A stretch of DNA of 24,055 nt from assembly GCA_002492335.1 (NCBI GenBank), contig DKYD01000082.1, positions 1 through 24,055 on the forward strand, in the 5' to 3' direction. Below, one piece after another: positions 16,974 to 24,055 of the stretch (position 1 is its first letter; every line of letters starts with the position of its first letter). Source of the stretch: Lachnospiraceae bacterium UBA7109. Its GTDB lineage: Bacteria; Bacillota; Clostridia; Lachnospirales; Lachnospiraceae. The translations under genes were made by a program, and so were the position numbers. The notes beneath the pieces are model-generated. The model was not told the DNA's origin and did no database searches. It saw only the letters and a program-made list of their open reading frames with translations.

Positions 16974-17007
16974 AGCTAATAAGTATGAAAAGGACAGGAG
17001 TATTTCT

Positions 17008-18324
17008 ATGATACATGAGCATATGATTAAGAAAATAGCGCCGGGCAGTATTGCGGATGAGCTGGGAATTGAACCGGGGGATAAGCTGCTCGCGGTGAAT
17101 GAGGAAGAAATCGAAGACGTATTCGATTATCATTTTTTTGTGAATGATGAAGAGCTGGTTCTTCTGATTGAAAAGCCGGACGGAGAACAGTGGGAGCTTG
17201 ATATCGAAAAGGATTATGAAGAGGACCTGGGGATAGAATTCGAACAAGGGCTGATGGACGAATACCGATCCTGCAAAAATAAATGTATGTTCTGTTTTAT
17301 TGACCAGATGCCGGAAGGCATGAGGGAGACATTATATTTTAAAGATGATGATTCCAGATTGTCTTTTCTCCAGGGCAATTATATTACGCTGACCAATATG
17401 AGCGATCACGATATTGACAGAATCATCCGGTATCATCTGGAACCGATCAACATTTCCTTTCATACGACGAATCCCGAACTGAGGTGTAAGATGCTTCATA
17501 ACCGTTTTGCAGGAGATGCACTAAAGAAAGTAGACAGACTGTATGAGGGCGGCATTGAAATGAATGGGCAGATTGTTCTGTGTAAAGGCGTCAATGACGG
17601 AGAGGAGCTTGAGAAGAGTATCCGGGACATGTCTGCTTATATTCCATATCTCAGGAGTGTGTCGGTAGTTCCGGTAGGACTTACAAAATACCGGGACGGC
17701 TTATATCCGCTTCAGCCGTTTACAAAGGAAGATGCGAAGGAAGTCTTAAGCATGATCCACAGATGGCAGGAGAAGCTGTACCGGGAATATGGATTTCATT
17801 TTATTCATGCAGGAGATGAATGGTATATTCTGGCGGAGGAAGAGATGCCGGAGGAGGAACGCTATGACGGATATCTTCAATTGGAAAACGGTGTGGGAAT
17901 GCTGCGCCTTCTGGAAAATGAATTTCAGGAAGTCTTCCGGGAGCTTCCCGGAGACCATGTGAAAAGAGAGGTGTCCATAGCAACCGGTAAGCTTGCCTAT
18001 CCTTACATTTTGGATATGACAGAGAGACTAAGGGAAAAATATACAGAAACGACAGTCCACGTATATCAGATCCGAAACGATTTTTTTGGAGAGCAGATTA
18101 CCGTTTCCGGTCTGATCACAGGGCAGGATCTGTTAAAACAGCTCGCGGGACGCCCCTTAGGAGAACGGCTGCTTCTTCCGTGCAATATGTTCCGCAGTGA
18201 GGAAGAAGTATTTCTGGATGATATTACACTGGATGAAGTGAAGGAAACTTTACAAGTAGAAACAGATATTGTAAAATCAAGTGGACAGGATTTGATAAGT
18301 GCAATTATAGAAGCGGGCAGATAA
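17008..18324 (+). CDS. PDZ-radical SAM-DUF512 protein of unknown function
   Basis: From ATG 17008 the protein has 438 residues. Residues 1-65 form a PDZ-like domain (IAPGSIADELGIEPGDKLLAVN). A radical-SAM-type cluster motif follows: CKNKCMFCFID with Cys89, Cys93 and Cys96. The C-terminal half fits the DUF512 family, with HAGDEWY and ATGKLAYPYI stretches. The reaction is not known to me. AGGACAGGAG at 16991-17000 and the promoter at 16944-16973 favour 17008 over an in-frame ATG at 16924. der starts 28 bases downstream, an association common in Clostridia. No export signal is visible, so the protein is probably cytosolic despite the PDZ domain. Confidence 0.85.
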   Translation: MIHEHMIKKIAPGSIADELGIEPGDKLLAVNEEEIEDVFDYHFFVNDEELVLLIEKPDGEQWELDIEKDYEEDLGIEFEQGLMDEYRSCKNKCMFCFIDQMPEGMRETLYFKDDDSRLSFLQGNYITLTNMSDHDIDRIIRYHLEPINISFHTTNPELRCKMLHNRFAGDALKKVDRLYEGGIEMNGQIVLCKGVNDGEELEKSIRDMSAYIPYLRSVSVVPVGLTKYRDGLYPLQPFTKEDAKEVLSMIHRWQEKLYREYGFHFIHAGDEWYILAEEEMPEEERYDGYLQLENGVGMLRLLENEFQEVFRELPGDHVKREVSIATGKLAYPYILDMTERLREKYTETTVHVYQIRNDFFGEQITVSGLITGQDLLKQLAGRPLGERLLLPCNMFRSEEEVFLDDITLDEVKETLQVETDIVKSSGQDLISAIIEAGR

Positions 18325-18352
18325 GCCCTTTATGATAGAAGGAGAAGGAAAT

Positions 18353-19678
18353 ATGAGTAAACCGGTAGTAGCAGTTGTGGGAAGGCCGAATGTAGGAAAA
18401 TCTACGCTTTTTAATGCGCTGGCAGGCGGAAAGATATCCATTGTCGAGGATACGCCAGGTGTTACCAGAGACCGTATTTATGCGGAGGTAAGCTGGCTGG
18501 ATAAAGAATTTACTCTGATCGATACAGGCGGGATAGAGCCGGAGAGTAAGGATATTATCCTTTCCCAGATGCGCGAACAGGCACAGATCGCGATCGATAC
18601 CGCAGATGTGATTATTTTTATGACGGATGTGCGCCAGGGTCTTGTAGATGCGGATTCCAAGGTGGCGGATCTGCTGAGAAGAAGTGGGAAACCGATCGTA
18701 CTTGTGGTAAATAAAGTGGACAGCTTTGATAAATTTATGGCAGATGTATATGAATTCTATAATCTTGGAATCGGAGATCCGGTGCCGGTGTCTGCCGCTT
18801 CCAGACTTGGAATCGGGGATATGCTGGATGAGGTGATCCGTTTCTTCCCGGAACATTCCGGGGAGGAAGAAGAGGATGAGCGACCGAGAATTGCCATTGT
18901 AGGAAAGCCAAATGTGGGAAAATCTTCGATTATTAATAAGCTTCTGGGAGAACAGAGAGTGATCGTCTCTGATATTGCGGGGACTACAAGAGACGCCATA
19001 GATACGGATATTGTCCATAATGGAAAAGAATATGTATTTATTGACACGGCGGGGCTTCGGAGAAAGAATAAGATTAAGGAAGAGCTGGAGCGCTACAGCA
19101 TTATCCGTACGGTGACAGCCGTGGAACGCGCAGATGTGGTGCTGGTCGTGATTGACGCGGCAGAAGGGGTAACGGAGCAGGACGCCAAAATCGCAGGAAT
19201 TGCACATGAGCGTGGAAAAGGGATTGTGGTGGTCGTTAATAAGTGGGACGCCATTGAGAAAAATGACAGAACGATGCGGGAGTATGAGAGTGAAGTGCGA
19301 AGAATCCTCTCCTTCATTCCGTATGCGGAGATTATGTATGTGTCCGCGCAGACCGGACAGAGACTGCCGAAGCTTTATGATATGATTGATATGGTCATCG
19401 AGAACCAGACGCTTCGCGTGGCGACCGGGGTGCTCAATGAGATTCTGATGGAAGCAGTTGCCCTGCAGCAGCCGCCTTCAGACAAAGGAAAGCGCCTGAA
19501 AATTTATTATATGACACAGGTGTCTGTAAAGCCGCCGACCTTTGTGCTGTTTGTAAATGATAAAGAATTGATGCATTTTTCTTACCAGCGTTATCTGGAA
19601 AATAAAATACGGGAAGCATTTGGCTTTCGGGGTACATCGATTAAATTCTTTGTCAGAGAGAGAAAGGAAAAGGACTGA
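18353..19678 (+). CDS. der: Ribosome biogenesis GTPase Der (EngA)
   Basis: Essential GTPase for 50S subunit assembly. The 441 residues hold two G domains and a C-terminal KH-like domain (about 355-435). G domain 1 has GRPNVGKS (10-17), DTGG (57-60) and NKVD (120-123). G domain 2 has GKPNVGKS (184-191), DTAG (231-234) and NKWD (296-299). An in-frame ATG at 18332 would add seven residues, but GGAGAAGGA directly before 18353 and the typical MSKPVVAVVGRPN start favour 18353. An acidic linker (EEEEDE) separates the G domains. plsY starts five bases after the stop. Confidence 0.96.
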   Translation: MSKPVVAVVGRPNVGKSTLFNALAGGKISIVEDTPGVTRDRIYAEVSWLDKEFTLIDTGGIEPESKDIILSQMREQAQIAIDTADVIIFMTDVRQGLVDADSKVADLLRRSGKPIVLVVNKVDSFDKFMADVYEFYNLGIGDPVPVSAASRLGIGDMLDEVIRFFPEHSGEEEEDERPRIAIVGKPNVGKSSIINKLLGEQRVIVSDIAGTTRDAIDTDIVHNGKEYVFIDTAGLRRKNKIKEELERYSIIRTVTAVERADVVLVVIDAAEGVTEQDAKIAGIAHERGKGIVVVVNKWDAIEKNDRTMREYESEVRRILSFIPYAEIMYVSAQTGQRLPKLYDMIDMVIENQTLRVATGVLNEILMEAVALQQPPSDKGKRLKIYYMTQVSVKPPTFVLFVNDKELMHFSYQRYLENKIREAFGFRGTSIKFFVRERKEKD

Positions 19679-19683
19679 TAATT

Positions 19684-20328
19684 ATGGAACGTTTCATTTG
19701 TGTAGTGATTGGGTATGCGTTTGGACTCTGCCAGACCGGATATCTTTATGGGAAGCTTCATCATGTGGATATCAGGAAGCTTGGGAGCGGCAATGCAGGA
19801 ACTACCAATGCACTTCGTACGCTGGGATGGAAGGCAGGGACCGTTACGTTTCTGGGGGATGCGTTTAAGTGCATCTTTGCGGTACTTGTCATACATCTGC
19901 TCTATGGAAAGACACATGCAGATATTCTTCCGGTATTAGCAATGTACGCCGGAATGGGAGCTGTGATCGGGCATAACTATCCGTTTTATATGAATTTTAA
20001 AGGCGGTAAGGGAATTGCCGCGACAGCAGGACTTCTTGCCAGTACGACGAATATTTGGATGGTGCTTATTTGTCTTGCTGCATTTGTGGGTATTGTAGCT
20101 GTGACACGTTATGTCTCCCTTGGTTCGCTTGCTGTTGTCGTTATTTATTTGATAGAGGTTGTTGTCTATGGACAGATGGGAGGATTCGGAGTAAAGCCGC
20201 CGTATGTATATGAAATGTATGGAATTGCGGCATTTCTTATGATATCTGCATTTTATAAGCATAAAGCGAACATTCAGAGATTAATATCCGGAACAGAAAA
20301 CAAAATGAGTTTTGGAAAGAAGAAATAA
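19684..20328 (+). CDS. plsY: Acyl-phosphate:glycerol-3-phosphate acyltransferase
   Basis: Integral membrane enzyme that transfers an acyl group from acyl-phosphate to glycerol-3-phosphate, giving lysophosphatidic acid. The 214 residues are mostly hydrophobic with several membrane helices. The three PlsY motifs are visible: GSGNAGTTN (34-42), GHNYPFYMNFKGGKG (96-110) and YKHKANIQRL (191-200). AAGGAAAAGGA lies just upstream, overlapping the end of der. gpsA, which makes its substrate, starts 21 bases downstream, so the two form a metabolic pair. Confidence 0.95.
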   Translation: MERFICVVIGYAFGLCQTGYLYGKLHHVDIRKLGSGNAGTTNALRTLGWKAGTVTFLGDAFKCIFAVLVIHLLYGKTHADILPVLAMYAGMGAVIGHNYPFYMNFKGGKGIAATAGLLASTTNIWMVLICLAAFVGIVAVTRYVSLGSLAVVVIYLIEVVVYGQMGGFGVKPPYVYEMYGIAAFLMISAFYKHKANIQRLISGTENKMSFGKKK

Positions 20329-20349
20329 AGCGGTAAAGGAGGAGATATT

Positions 20350-21363
20350 ATGGCAAAGGCAGGAGTGATGGGTGCAGGAAGCTGGGGAACCGCGCTGGCT
20401 CTGTTGCTTCATAAAAACGGACATGAAGTAACGGTGTGGTCCATTGATGAAGCTGAGATCCGGATGCTTTCAGAAGAAAGGGAACACAAAAGCAAGCTTC
20501 CGGGAGTAAAATTACCCGAAGATATGGAATTTACTACATGTATGGAGAAGGCGGTAAAGGGAAAAGATTTCATTGTACTTGCAGTGCCGTCTACCTTTAC
20601 GAGGGGAACCGCACGTAAGATGGCTCCTTATGTGGCAGAAGGACAGATGATTGTTGATGTGGCGAAGGGAATAGAAGAAGCAACACTTATGACTCTTTCC
20701 CAGCAGATCGAAGAGGAGATACCACAGGCGGATGTGGCGGCGCTTTCAGGTCCGAGCCATGCGGAGGAAGTAGGACGCGGGCTTCCGACTGCGGTTGTAA
20801 TTGGGGCTAGAACAAAAAAAACAGCTGTTTATCTGCAGGAAATGTTTATGAATGAAGTATTCCGCGTCTATACAAGTCCGGACATACTGGGCATGGAGCT
20901 TGGCGGTTCTCTGAAAAATGTCATTGCGCTTGCGGCAGGCATCGCGGATGGTATGGGGTATGGAGATAATACAAAAGCGGCGCTTATTACAAGAGGAATA
21001 GCGGAAATTGCAAGACTGGGAGTCAAAATGGGCGGTGCGCTGGAAAGCTTTACCGGCCTTACCGGAATCGGAGATCTGATCGTGACCTGTGCCAGCGTCC
21101 ACAGCCGTAACCGTAAAGCCGGATACCTGATGGGACAGGGAAAGTCCATGCAGGAGGCTATGGATGAAGTGCAGATGGTCGTGGAAGGAGTGTATTCCAC
21201 AAAAGCGGCGGTAAAGCTCGGAGAAAAATATGGAGTATCCCTTCCTATTATTAACAAAATAAACGAAGTGCTTTTCGAAGGAAAGGATCCGAAAGAAGCT
21301 GTAAATGAGCTGATGCTCAGGGACAGCAAGACAGAAAACACAGCTTTGAAGTGGAAAGAATAA
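20350..21363 (+). CDS. gpsA: Glycerol-3-phosphate dehydrogenase [NAD(P)+]
   Basis: Reduces dihydroxyacetone phosphate to sn-glycerol-3-phosphate for phospholipid synthesis. The 337 residues have the nucleotide-binding GAGSWGTALA (8-17). They also have the conserved Lys107 (VAKGIE), catalytic Lys189 (GGSLKNVIALAAG), and NTKAALITRG (207-216). AAAGGAGGAGA lies seven bases before ATG 20350. It closes the DUF512-der-plsY-gpsA run. No U-tract terminator is seen after it; the next structure is the hairpin covering the spoIVA ribosome binding site. Confidence 0.96.
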   Translation: MAKAGVMGAGSWGTALALLLHKNGHEVTVWSIDEAEIRMLSEEREHKSKLPGVKLPEDMEFTTCMEKAVKGKDFIVLAVPSTFTRGTARKMAPYVAEGQMIVDVAKGIEEATLMTLSQQIEEEIPQADVAALSGPSHAEEVGRGLPTAVVIGARTKKTAVYLQEMFMNEVFRVYTSPDILGMELGGSLKNVIALAAGIADGMGYGDNTKAALITRGIAEIARLGVKMGGALESFTGLTGIGDLIVTCASVHSRNRKAGYLMGQGKSMQEAMDEVQMVVEGVYSTKAAVKLGEKYGVSLPIINKINEVLFEGKDPKEAVNELMLRDSKTENTALKWKE

Positions 21364-21374
21364 TTCAGTTCTAA

Positions 21375-21418
21375 ACCCTCTTGTGTATGCATACATTATA
21401 TCAGCATAACAAGGGGGT
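21375..21418 (+). promoter_or_regulatory. Hairpin sequestering the spoIVA ribosome binding site
   Basis: ACCCTCTTGT (21375-21384) pairs with ACAAGGGGGT (21409-21418, one G-U wobble). After a bulged G at 21385, TATGC (21386-21390) pairs with GCATA (21404-21408). The total is 15 pairs with a 13-base loop. The spoIVA SD AAGGGGG (21411-21417) is wholly inside the right arm. No U-tract follows, so it is unlikely to be a terminator. It can form only in RNA entering from gpsA. Confidence 0.6.
21390..21397 (+). promoter_or_regulatory. Likely sigma-E -10 element of spoIVA
   Basis: CATACATT matches the sigma-E -10 consensus CATACAnT and overlaps the 12-base palindrome TGTATGCATACA (21384-21395). The expected -35 region (about 21368-21375, GTTCTAAA) is a weak match. 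The start point would be near 21403-21405. spoIVA is a classic mother-cell sigma-E gene in Bacillus. Confidence 0.6.
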
Positions 21419-21424
21419 ATTTGT

Positions 21425-22897
21425 ATGGATACATTTCAACTGTACAAAGATATAAAAGCAAGGACAAACGGAGAAATCTATATGGGGGTAGTGGGACCTG
21501 TACGAACCGGGAAATCTACGTTTATCAAACGGTTCATGGATGTGCTGGTGATGCCGCATATGGAAGATGAGCATGAAAAGTCACGGACCAGAGATGAGCT
21601 GCCGCAGTCTGCGTCCGGAAGGACAATTATGACAACGGAGCCCAAATTTGTGCCCAATGAGGCGGCAAAGATTAAGCTGTCTGAGGATGTGGAAGTGAAG
21701 GTCCGTCTGGTAGACTGCGTTGGATATATGGTAGAGGGAGCGTCCGGACATGTAGAAGGAAATGAGGAACGCATGGTAAAGACGCCGTGGTCTGAGCATG
21801 AGATTCCATTTACAAAGGCGGCAGGAATTGGTACAAGAAAAGTTATTCATGACCATGCGACGATCGGAATTGTGATTACGACGGACGGAAGTATCTGTGA
21901 GATTCCGAGAGTGAATTATAAAGAAGCAGAAGGAAGGACGATCCGGGAGCTGCAGGGCATCGGAAAGCCATTTGTTGTTCTCGTGAATTCAAAAAAACCT
22001 TATGGAGAGGAAGCAAAAAAAACAGTAGAAGAGCTGGGGCGTGAGTATGGGGTTCATGCGCTCAGCGTTAATTGTGAACAATTAAAAGAAGAAGACATCT
22101 ATCGGATTCTGGAATCAGTATTATTTGAATTTCCGGTATCTGAGATACAGTTCTTTATTCCGAAATGGGCGGAAATGATACCGGGAGACCATAAGATCCG
22201 GCAGGATCTGCTGACGCATATCCGCATGATCATGGAAAATTTTCAGGAGCTTAAAGATGCGGCGGAAGGAATCCCGGAAATAGACAGTCCATATATAAAT
22301 GAATGTAAGGTGGATTACATAGAGCCGGATACCGGATGCATTAAAGTGCGAATCGGCATGGCGGATAAATATTATTATGAAATGCTCAGTGAACTTACCG
22401 GGACGCCGATTGCCGGACAGTATGAGCTGATATCAGCCATGAAAAAATTGTCCGAATTAAAAGCAGAATATGAAGGCGTAAAGGATGCTTTTGCCTCTGT
22501 ACGGATGAAAGGCTATGGGATGGTCAGCCCTGCCAGGGAAGAGATTACATTGGATGAGCCGGAGCTGATCAAACAGGGAAATAAATATGGCGTCAAGATT
22601 CATTCCAAAGCGCCGTCTATTCATCTGATCCGGGCGAATATTGAGACAGAAATCGCACCGATCGTGGGAAATGAGCAGCAGGCAAAGGATTTGATGGATT
22701 ATATAAAGGAAACCGGGAAGACGGAAGAGGGAATCTGGAATACAAGCATTTTCGGAAAGTCTGTGGAGGAGCTTGTAATGGAAGGAATGAGAAATAAAAT
22801 GGCAATGATAAACGAGGAAAGCCAGAGTAAGCTTCAGGATACGATGCAGAAGATTGTCAATGACTCAAACGGAGGTATGGTGTGTATTATTATTTAA
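21425..22897 (+). CDS. spoIVA: Stage IV sporulation protein A (spore coat ATPase)
   Basis: Mother-cell ATPase that polymerises on the forespore surface as the base of the spore coat. At 490 residues it matches the Bacillus protein (about 492). It has the Walker A motif GPVRTGKST (24-32), a DCVGYMVEGASGH stretch in the nucleotide-binding domain, and the hydrophobic C-terminal end GGMVCIII typical of the family. AAGGGGG (21411-21417) lies seven bases before the ATG. Its position downstream of der and gpsA is broadly conserved in endospore formers. It shows that the host belongs to a spore-forming lineage. Confidence 0.97.
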   Translation: MDTFQLYKDIKARTNGEIYMGVVGPVRTGKSTFIKRFMDVLVMPHMEDEHEKSRTRDELPQSASGRTIMTTEPKFVPNEAAKIKLSEDVEVKVRLVDCVGYMVEGASGHVEGNEERMVKTPWSEHEIPFTKAAGIGTRKVIHDHATIGIVITTDGSICEIPRVNYKEAEGRTIRELQGIGKPFVVLVNSKKPYGEEAKKTVEELGREYGVHALSVNCEQLKEEDIYRILESVLFEFPVSEIQFFIPKWAEMIPGDHKIRQDLLTHIRMIMENFQELKDAAEGIPEIDSPYINECKVDYIEPDTGCIKVRIGMADKYYYEMLSELTGTPIAGQYELISAMKKLSELKAEYEGVKDAFASVRMKGYGMVSPAREEITLDEPELIKQGNKYGVKIHSKAPSIHLIRANIETEIAPIVGNEQQAKDLMDYIKETGKTEEGIWNTSIFGKSVEELVMEGMRNKMAMINEESQSKLQDTMQKIVNDSNGGMVCIII

Positions 22898-22914
22898 ACA
22901 AAAGCAAGTTACCG

Positions 22915-22943
22915 TTGCATTATTCGGCTAAAAGGTATAAAAT
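22915..22943 (+). promoter_or_regulatory. Possible sigma-A promoter of the mogA-like gene and rnhA
   Basis: TTGCAT (22915-22920), a 17-base spacer, and TAAAAT (22938-22943). The -10 matches five of six and the -35 three of six consensus bases. The start would be near 22950, at the edge of the dyad at 22951-22970. Confidence 0.4.
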
Positions 22944-22950
22944 CTAAACA

Positions 22951-22970
22951 TATATAGTGCACACTATATA
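22951..22970. promoter_or_regulatory. 20-base dyad, candidate operator
   Basis: The perfect nine-base arms TATATAGTG (22951-22959) and CACTATATA (22962-22970) flank a CA centre. It lies at the predicted transcription start and ends 29 bases before the mogA-like ATG, a typical place for a repressor site. No U-tract follows, so it is not a terminator. The regulator is unknown. Confidence 0.55.
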
Positions 22971-22999
22971 CAGAAGAGAAGACAATATGGAGGTACAAT

Positions 23000-23470
23000 A
23001 TGAGGGTTGCGATTATAACGGCAAATACTGCGGTTTACAGGGGGACGGAAGAAGACAAGAGCGCAGAGGTGATTCGGCAGCTTGTTACAGAGGCCGGATT
23101 AGAGGTTGTATTTATGAAGGCGCTTCCGAATGACAGGACAGTGTTATCGACAGTGTTCCAGCGGATGGCAGATAATCAGCTGGCGGATCTGATTCTTACG
23201 ACAGGCGGAGCCGGATGCGGACCGGATGATTGTACGCCGGAGGCAACGATGGATATTGTAGAAAGGCCGGTTGTGGGAATTCCGGAGGGAATGCGTGCAC
23301 ATATGCTGCCAATGACAAAAAATACAATGCTGAACCGCGGCGTGGCAGGAATCAGGAAAGATGTGCTGATCGTAAACCTTCCAGGCAAGGCAGGCGCTGT
23401 AAAAGTAGGCCTTGAGTATATCCTTCCGGTTATTGTTCATGCTCTTGATATTATAAAAGGACAGTCATAA
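23000..23470 (+). CDS. MogA/MoaB-family molybdenum cofactor protein, variant motif
   Basis: The 156 residues form a single MoCF-binding (MogA/MoaB) domain. Family members adenylylate molybdopterin in cofactor synthesis. The signature region TTGGAGCGPDDCTPEA (67-82) departs from the usual TTGGTG...RDxTPEA: Thr71 is Ala and the Arg is Asp76, while Asp77 is kept. NRGVAGI (112-118) and NLPGKAGA (126-133) match family motifs. TGGAGG lies six bases before the ATG. No other molybdenum cofactor gene is in the window, so its partners are elsewhere or its role differs. rnhA starts two bases after the stop. Confidence 0.8.
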   Translation: MRVAIITANTAVYRGTEEDKSAEVIRQLVTEAGLEVVFMKALPNDRTVLSTVFQRMADNQLADLILTTGGAGCGPDDCTPEATMDIVERPVVGIPEGMRAHMLPMTKNTMLNRGVAGIRKDVLIVNLPGKAGAVKVGLEYILPVIVHALDIIKGQS

Positions 23471-23472
23471 AT

Positions 23473-23949
23473 ATGCAGGTAAGTATATATACAGACGGTG
23501 CTGCCAGAGGCAATCCGGACGGACCGGGGGGCTATGGGACAGTGCTGGAATATGTGGATACAAAGGGAGAGCTTCATGTGAAGGAGTTGTCCCGGGGATA
23601 TAAGAAGACGACCAATAACCGCATGGAACTGATGGCAGTGATTGCAGGTCTGGAAGCGCTTAACCGCCCATGTGAAGTGAATCTTTATTCCGATTCAAAA
23701 TATGTGGTGGATGCATTTAATCAGAACTGGATAGCAGCCTGGGTAAAAAAGGGGTGGAAGCGTGGAAAGAACGAGCCGGTGAAGAATGTGGATTTGTGGA
23801 AACGGCTTCTGAAAGCGAAAGAACCTCATCATGTGACATTTATATGGATAAAAGGACATGACGGCCATCCACAGAATGAGCGGTGTGATACGCTTGCAAC
23901 AACAGCGGCGGATTCGGATGCGCTTGCTGTGGATGAGCAGATGGAATAA
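23473..23949 (+). CDS. rnhA: Ribonuclease HI
   Basis: Cuts the RNA strand of RNA-DNA hybrids. The 158 residues match E. coli RNase HI length (155). The catalytic set is complete: Asp8 (YTDGAARGNP), Glu52 (NNRMELMA), Asp74 (YSDSKYV), His129 (KGHDGHPQNE) and Asp139. It includes the basic protrusion WVKKGWKRGKNEPVKN typical of E. coli-type enzymes. AAAGGACAG upstream overlaps the end of the previous gene, and the two-base gap suggests translational coupling with it. rnpB follows at once. Confidence 0.95.
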   Translation: MQVSIYTDGAARGNPDGPGGYGTVLEYVDTKGELHVKELSRGYKKTTNNRMELMAVIAGLEALNRPCEVNLYSDSKYVVDAFNQNWIAAWVKKGWKRGKNEPVKNVDLWKRLLKAKEPHHVTFIWIKGHDGHPQNERCDTLATTAADSDALAVDEQME

Positions 23950-23962
23950 GAAGTTTGAAAAT

Positions 23963-24055
23963 AAGCAAGTAAGACAAGTAATCGCGGCTGCAAATGCCGA
24001 AAGGCAGCAGGTGAGGAAAGTCCGGGCTTCACAGGGCAGGATGCCGGATAACGTC
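23963..24055 (+). ncRNA. rnpB: RNase P RNA, 5' part (cut by window edge)
   Basis: RNA catalytic subunit of RNase P, which matures tRNA 5' ends. GAGGAAAGTCCGGGCT (24013-24028) is the universally conserved CR-I/P4 5' strand. It is followed by CACAGGGCAGGATGCCGGAT, also typical of bacterial type A RNase P RNA. AAGCAAGTAAGACAAGTAAT is a plausible P1/P2 start, and GCGGCTGC...GCAGCAGG a P3 hairpin. The exact 5' end is uncertain by several bases. The gene runs off the right edge, so P4's other strand is not seen. A weak promoter (TTGCTG 23924, TAAGAA 23947, 17-base spacer) inside rnhA may serve it, or it may be read through from rnhA. Confidence 0.9.

Noticed and set aside
16924..17007. Upstream in-frame ATG extending the DUF512 protein by 28 residues
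   Set aside because: The extension spans an extended -10 promoter and lacks an SD; 17008 has AGGACAGGAG at proper spacing and the PDZ domain starts there.
18305..19207. A 300-codon open frame antisense to der
   Set aside because: It overlaps the conserved G domains of der, has no motif of its own, and no promoter or ribosome binding site I could support.
21364..21424. The gpsA-spoIVA hairpin as an intrinsic terminator
   Set aside because: The right arm is followed by ATTTGTATGG, with no U-tract, and contains the spoIVA ribosome binding site instead.
1..24055. CRISPR arrays, insertion sequences, prophage, tRNA or rRNA genes
   Set aside because: None seen on either strand by eye; gene content and order are ordinary core genome throughout.

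Overview
The window reads as a chromosomal housekeeping segment from a spore-forming, low-to-mid-GC anaerobic Clostridia, most likely a Lachnospiraceae member. That assignment is inferred from the gene set: the spore-coat ATPase SpoIVA, an oxygen-sensitive pyruvate formate-lyase with its activase, a PDZ/radical-SAM DUF512 protein next to der, a divergent long PRPP synthetase, strong AGGAGG-type ribosome binding sites, and the start of an RNase P RNA. No database search was run. I see no mobile element, CRISPR array, tRNA or rRNA, and no stretch above 300 bases without a gene (the largest gap is about 208 bases).

Layout. (1) aroC (minus strand) is transcribed away from an L,D-transpeptidase gene with an acidic cytoplasmic tail; tgt follows the transpeptidase. 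(2) yajC has its own promoter and a strong terminator. (3) pflB-pflA form a fermentation pair whose terminator hairpin overlaps the pflA stop codon. (4) deoD (purine nucleoside phosphorylase) follows alone. (5) A promoter starts leuB-ilvD-ilvB-serC-serA, a branched-chain amino acid plus serine biosynthesis run. It ends at a bidirectional terminator shared with the convergent prs gene. (6) prs and a PDZ-radical SAM-DUF512 gene diverge from back-to-back promoters. (7) DUF512-der-plsY-gpsA form a tight run linking ribosome assembly and phospholipid precursor synthesis. (8) spoIVA follows with its own likely sigma-E promoter. (9) A promoter with a large dyad begins a MogA/MoaB-like gene and rnhA, followed by rnpB, which is cut by the window edge.

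How the genes work together. PflB makes acetyl-CoA and formate from pyruvate and needs PflA to install its glycyl radical. LeuB, IlvD and IlvB serve Leu/Ile/Val synthesis, and SerC/SerA supply serine from 3-phosphoglycerate. GpsA supplies glycerol-3-phosphate, which PlsY acylates in the first step of phospholipid synthesis. Der assembles the 50S subunit, Tgt modifies tRNA, and RNase HI and RNase P RNA act on RNA.

Most of the window is ordinary core genome. The observation most worth following up is at spoIVA. A 15-bp hairpin buries its ribosome binding site in any read-through transcript from gpsA, yet a transcript starting at the sigma-E promoter would begin inside the loop or right arm and escape it. 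Other leads are promoter-proximal dyads at pflB and the mogA-like gene, a helically phased direct-repeat array between aroC and the transpeptidase gene, and the uncharacterised DUF512 protein.
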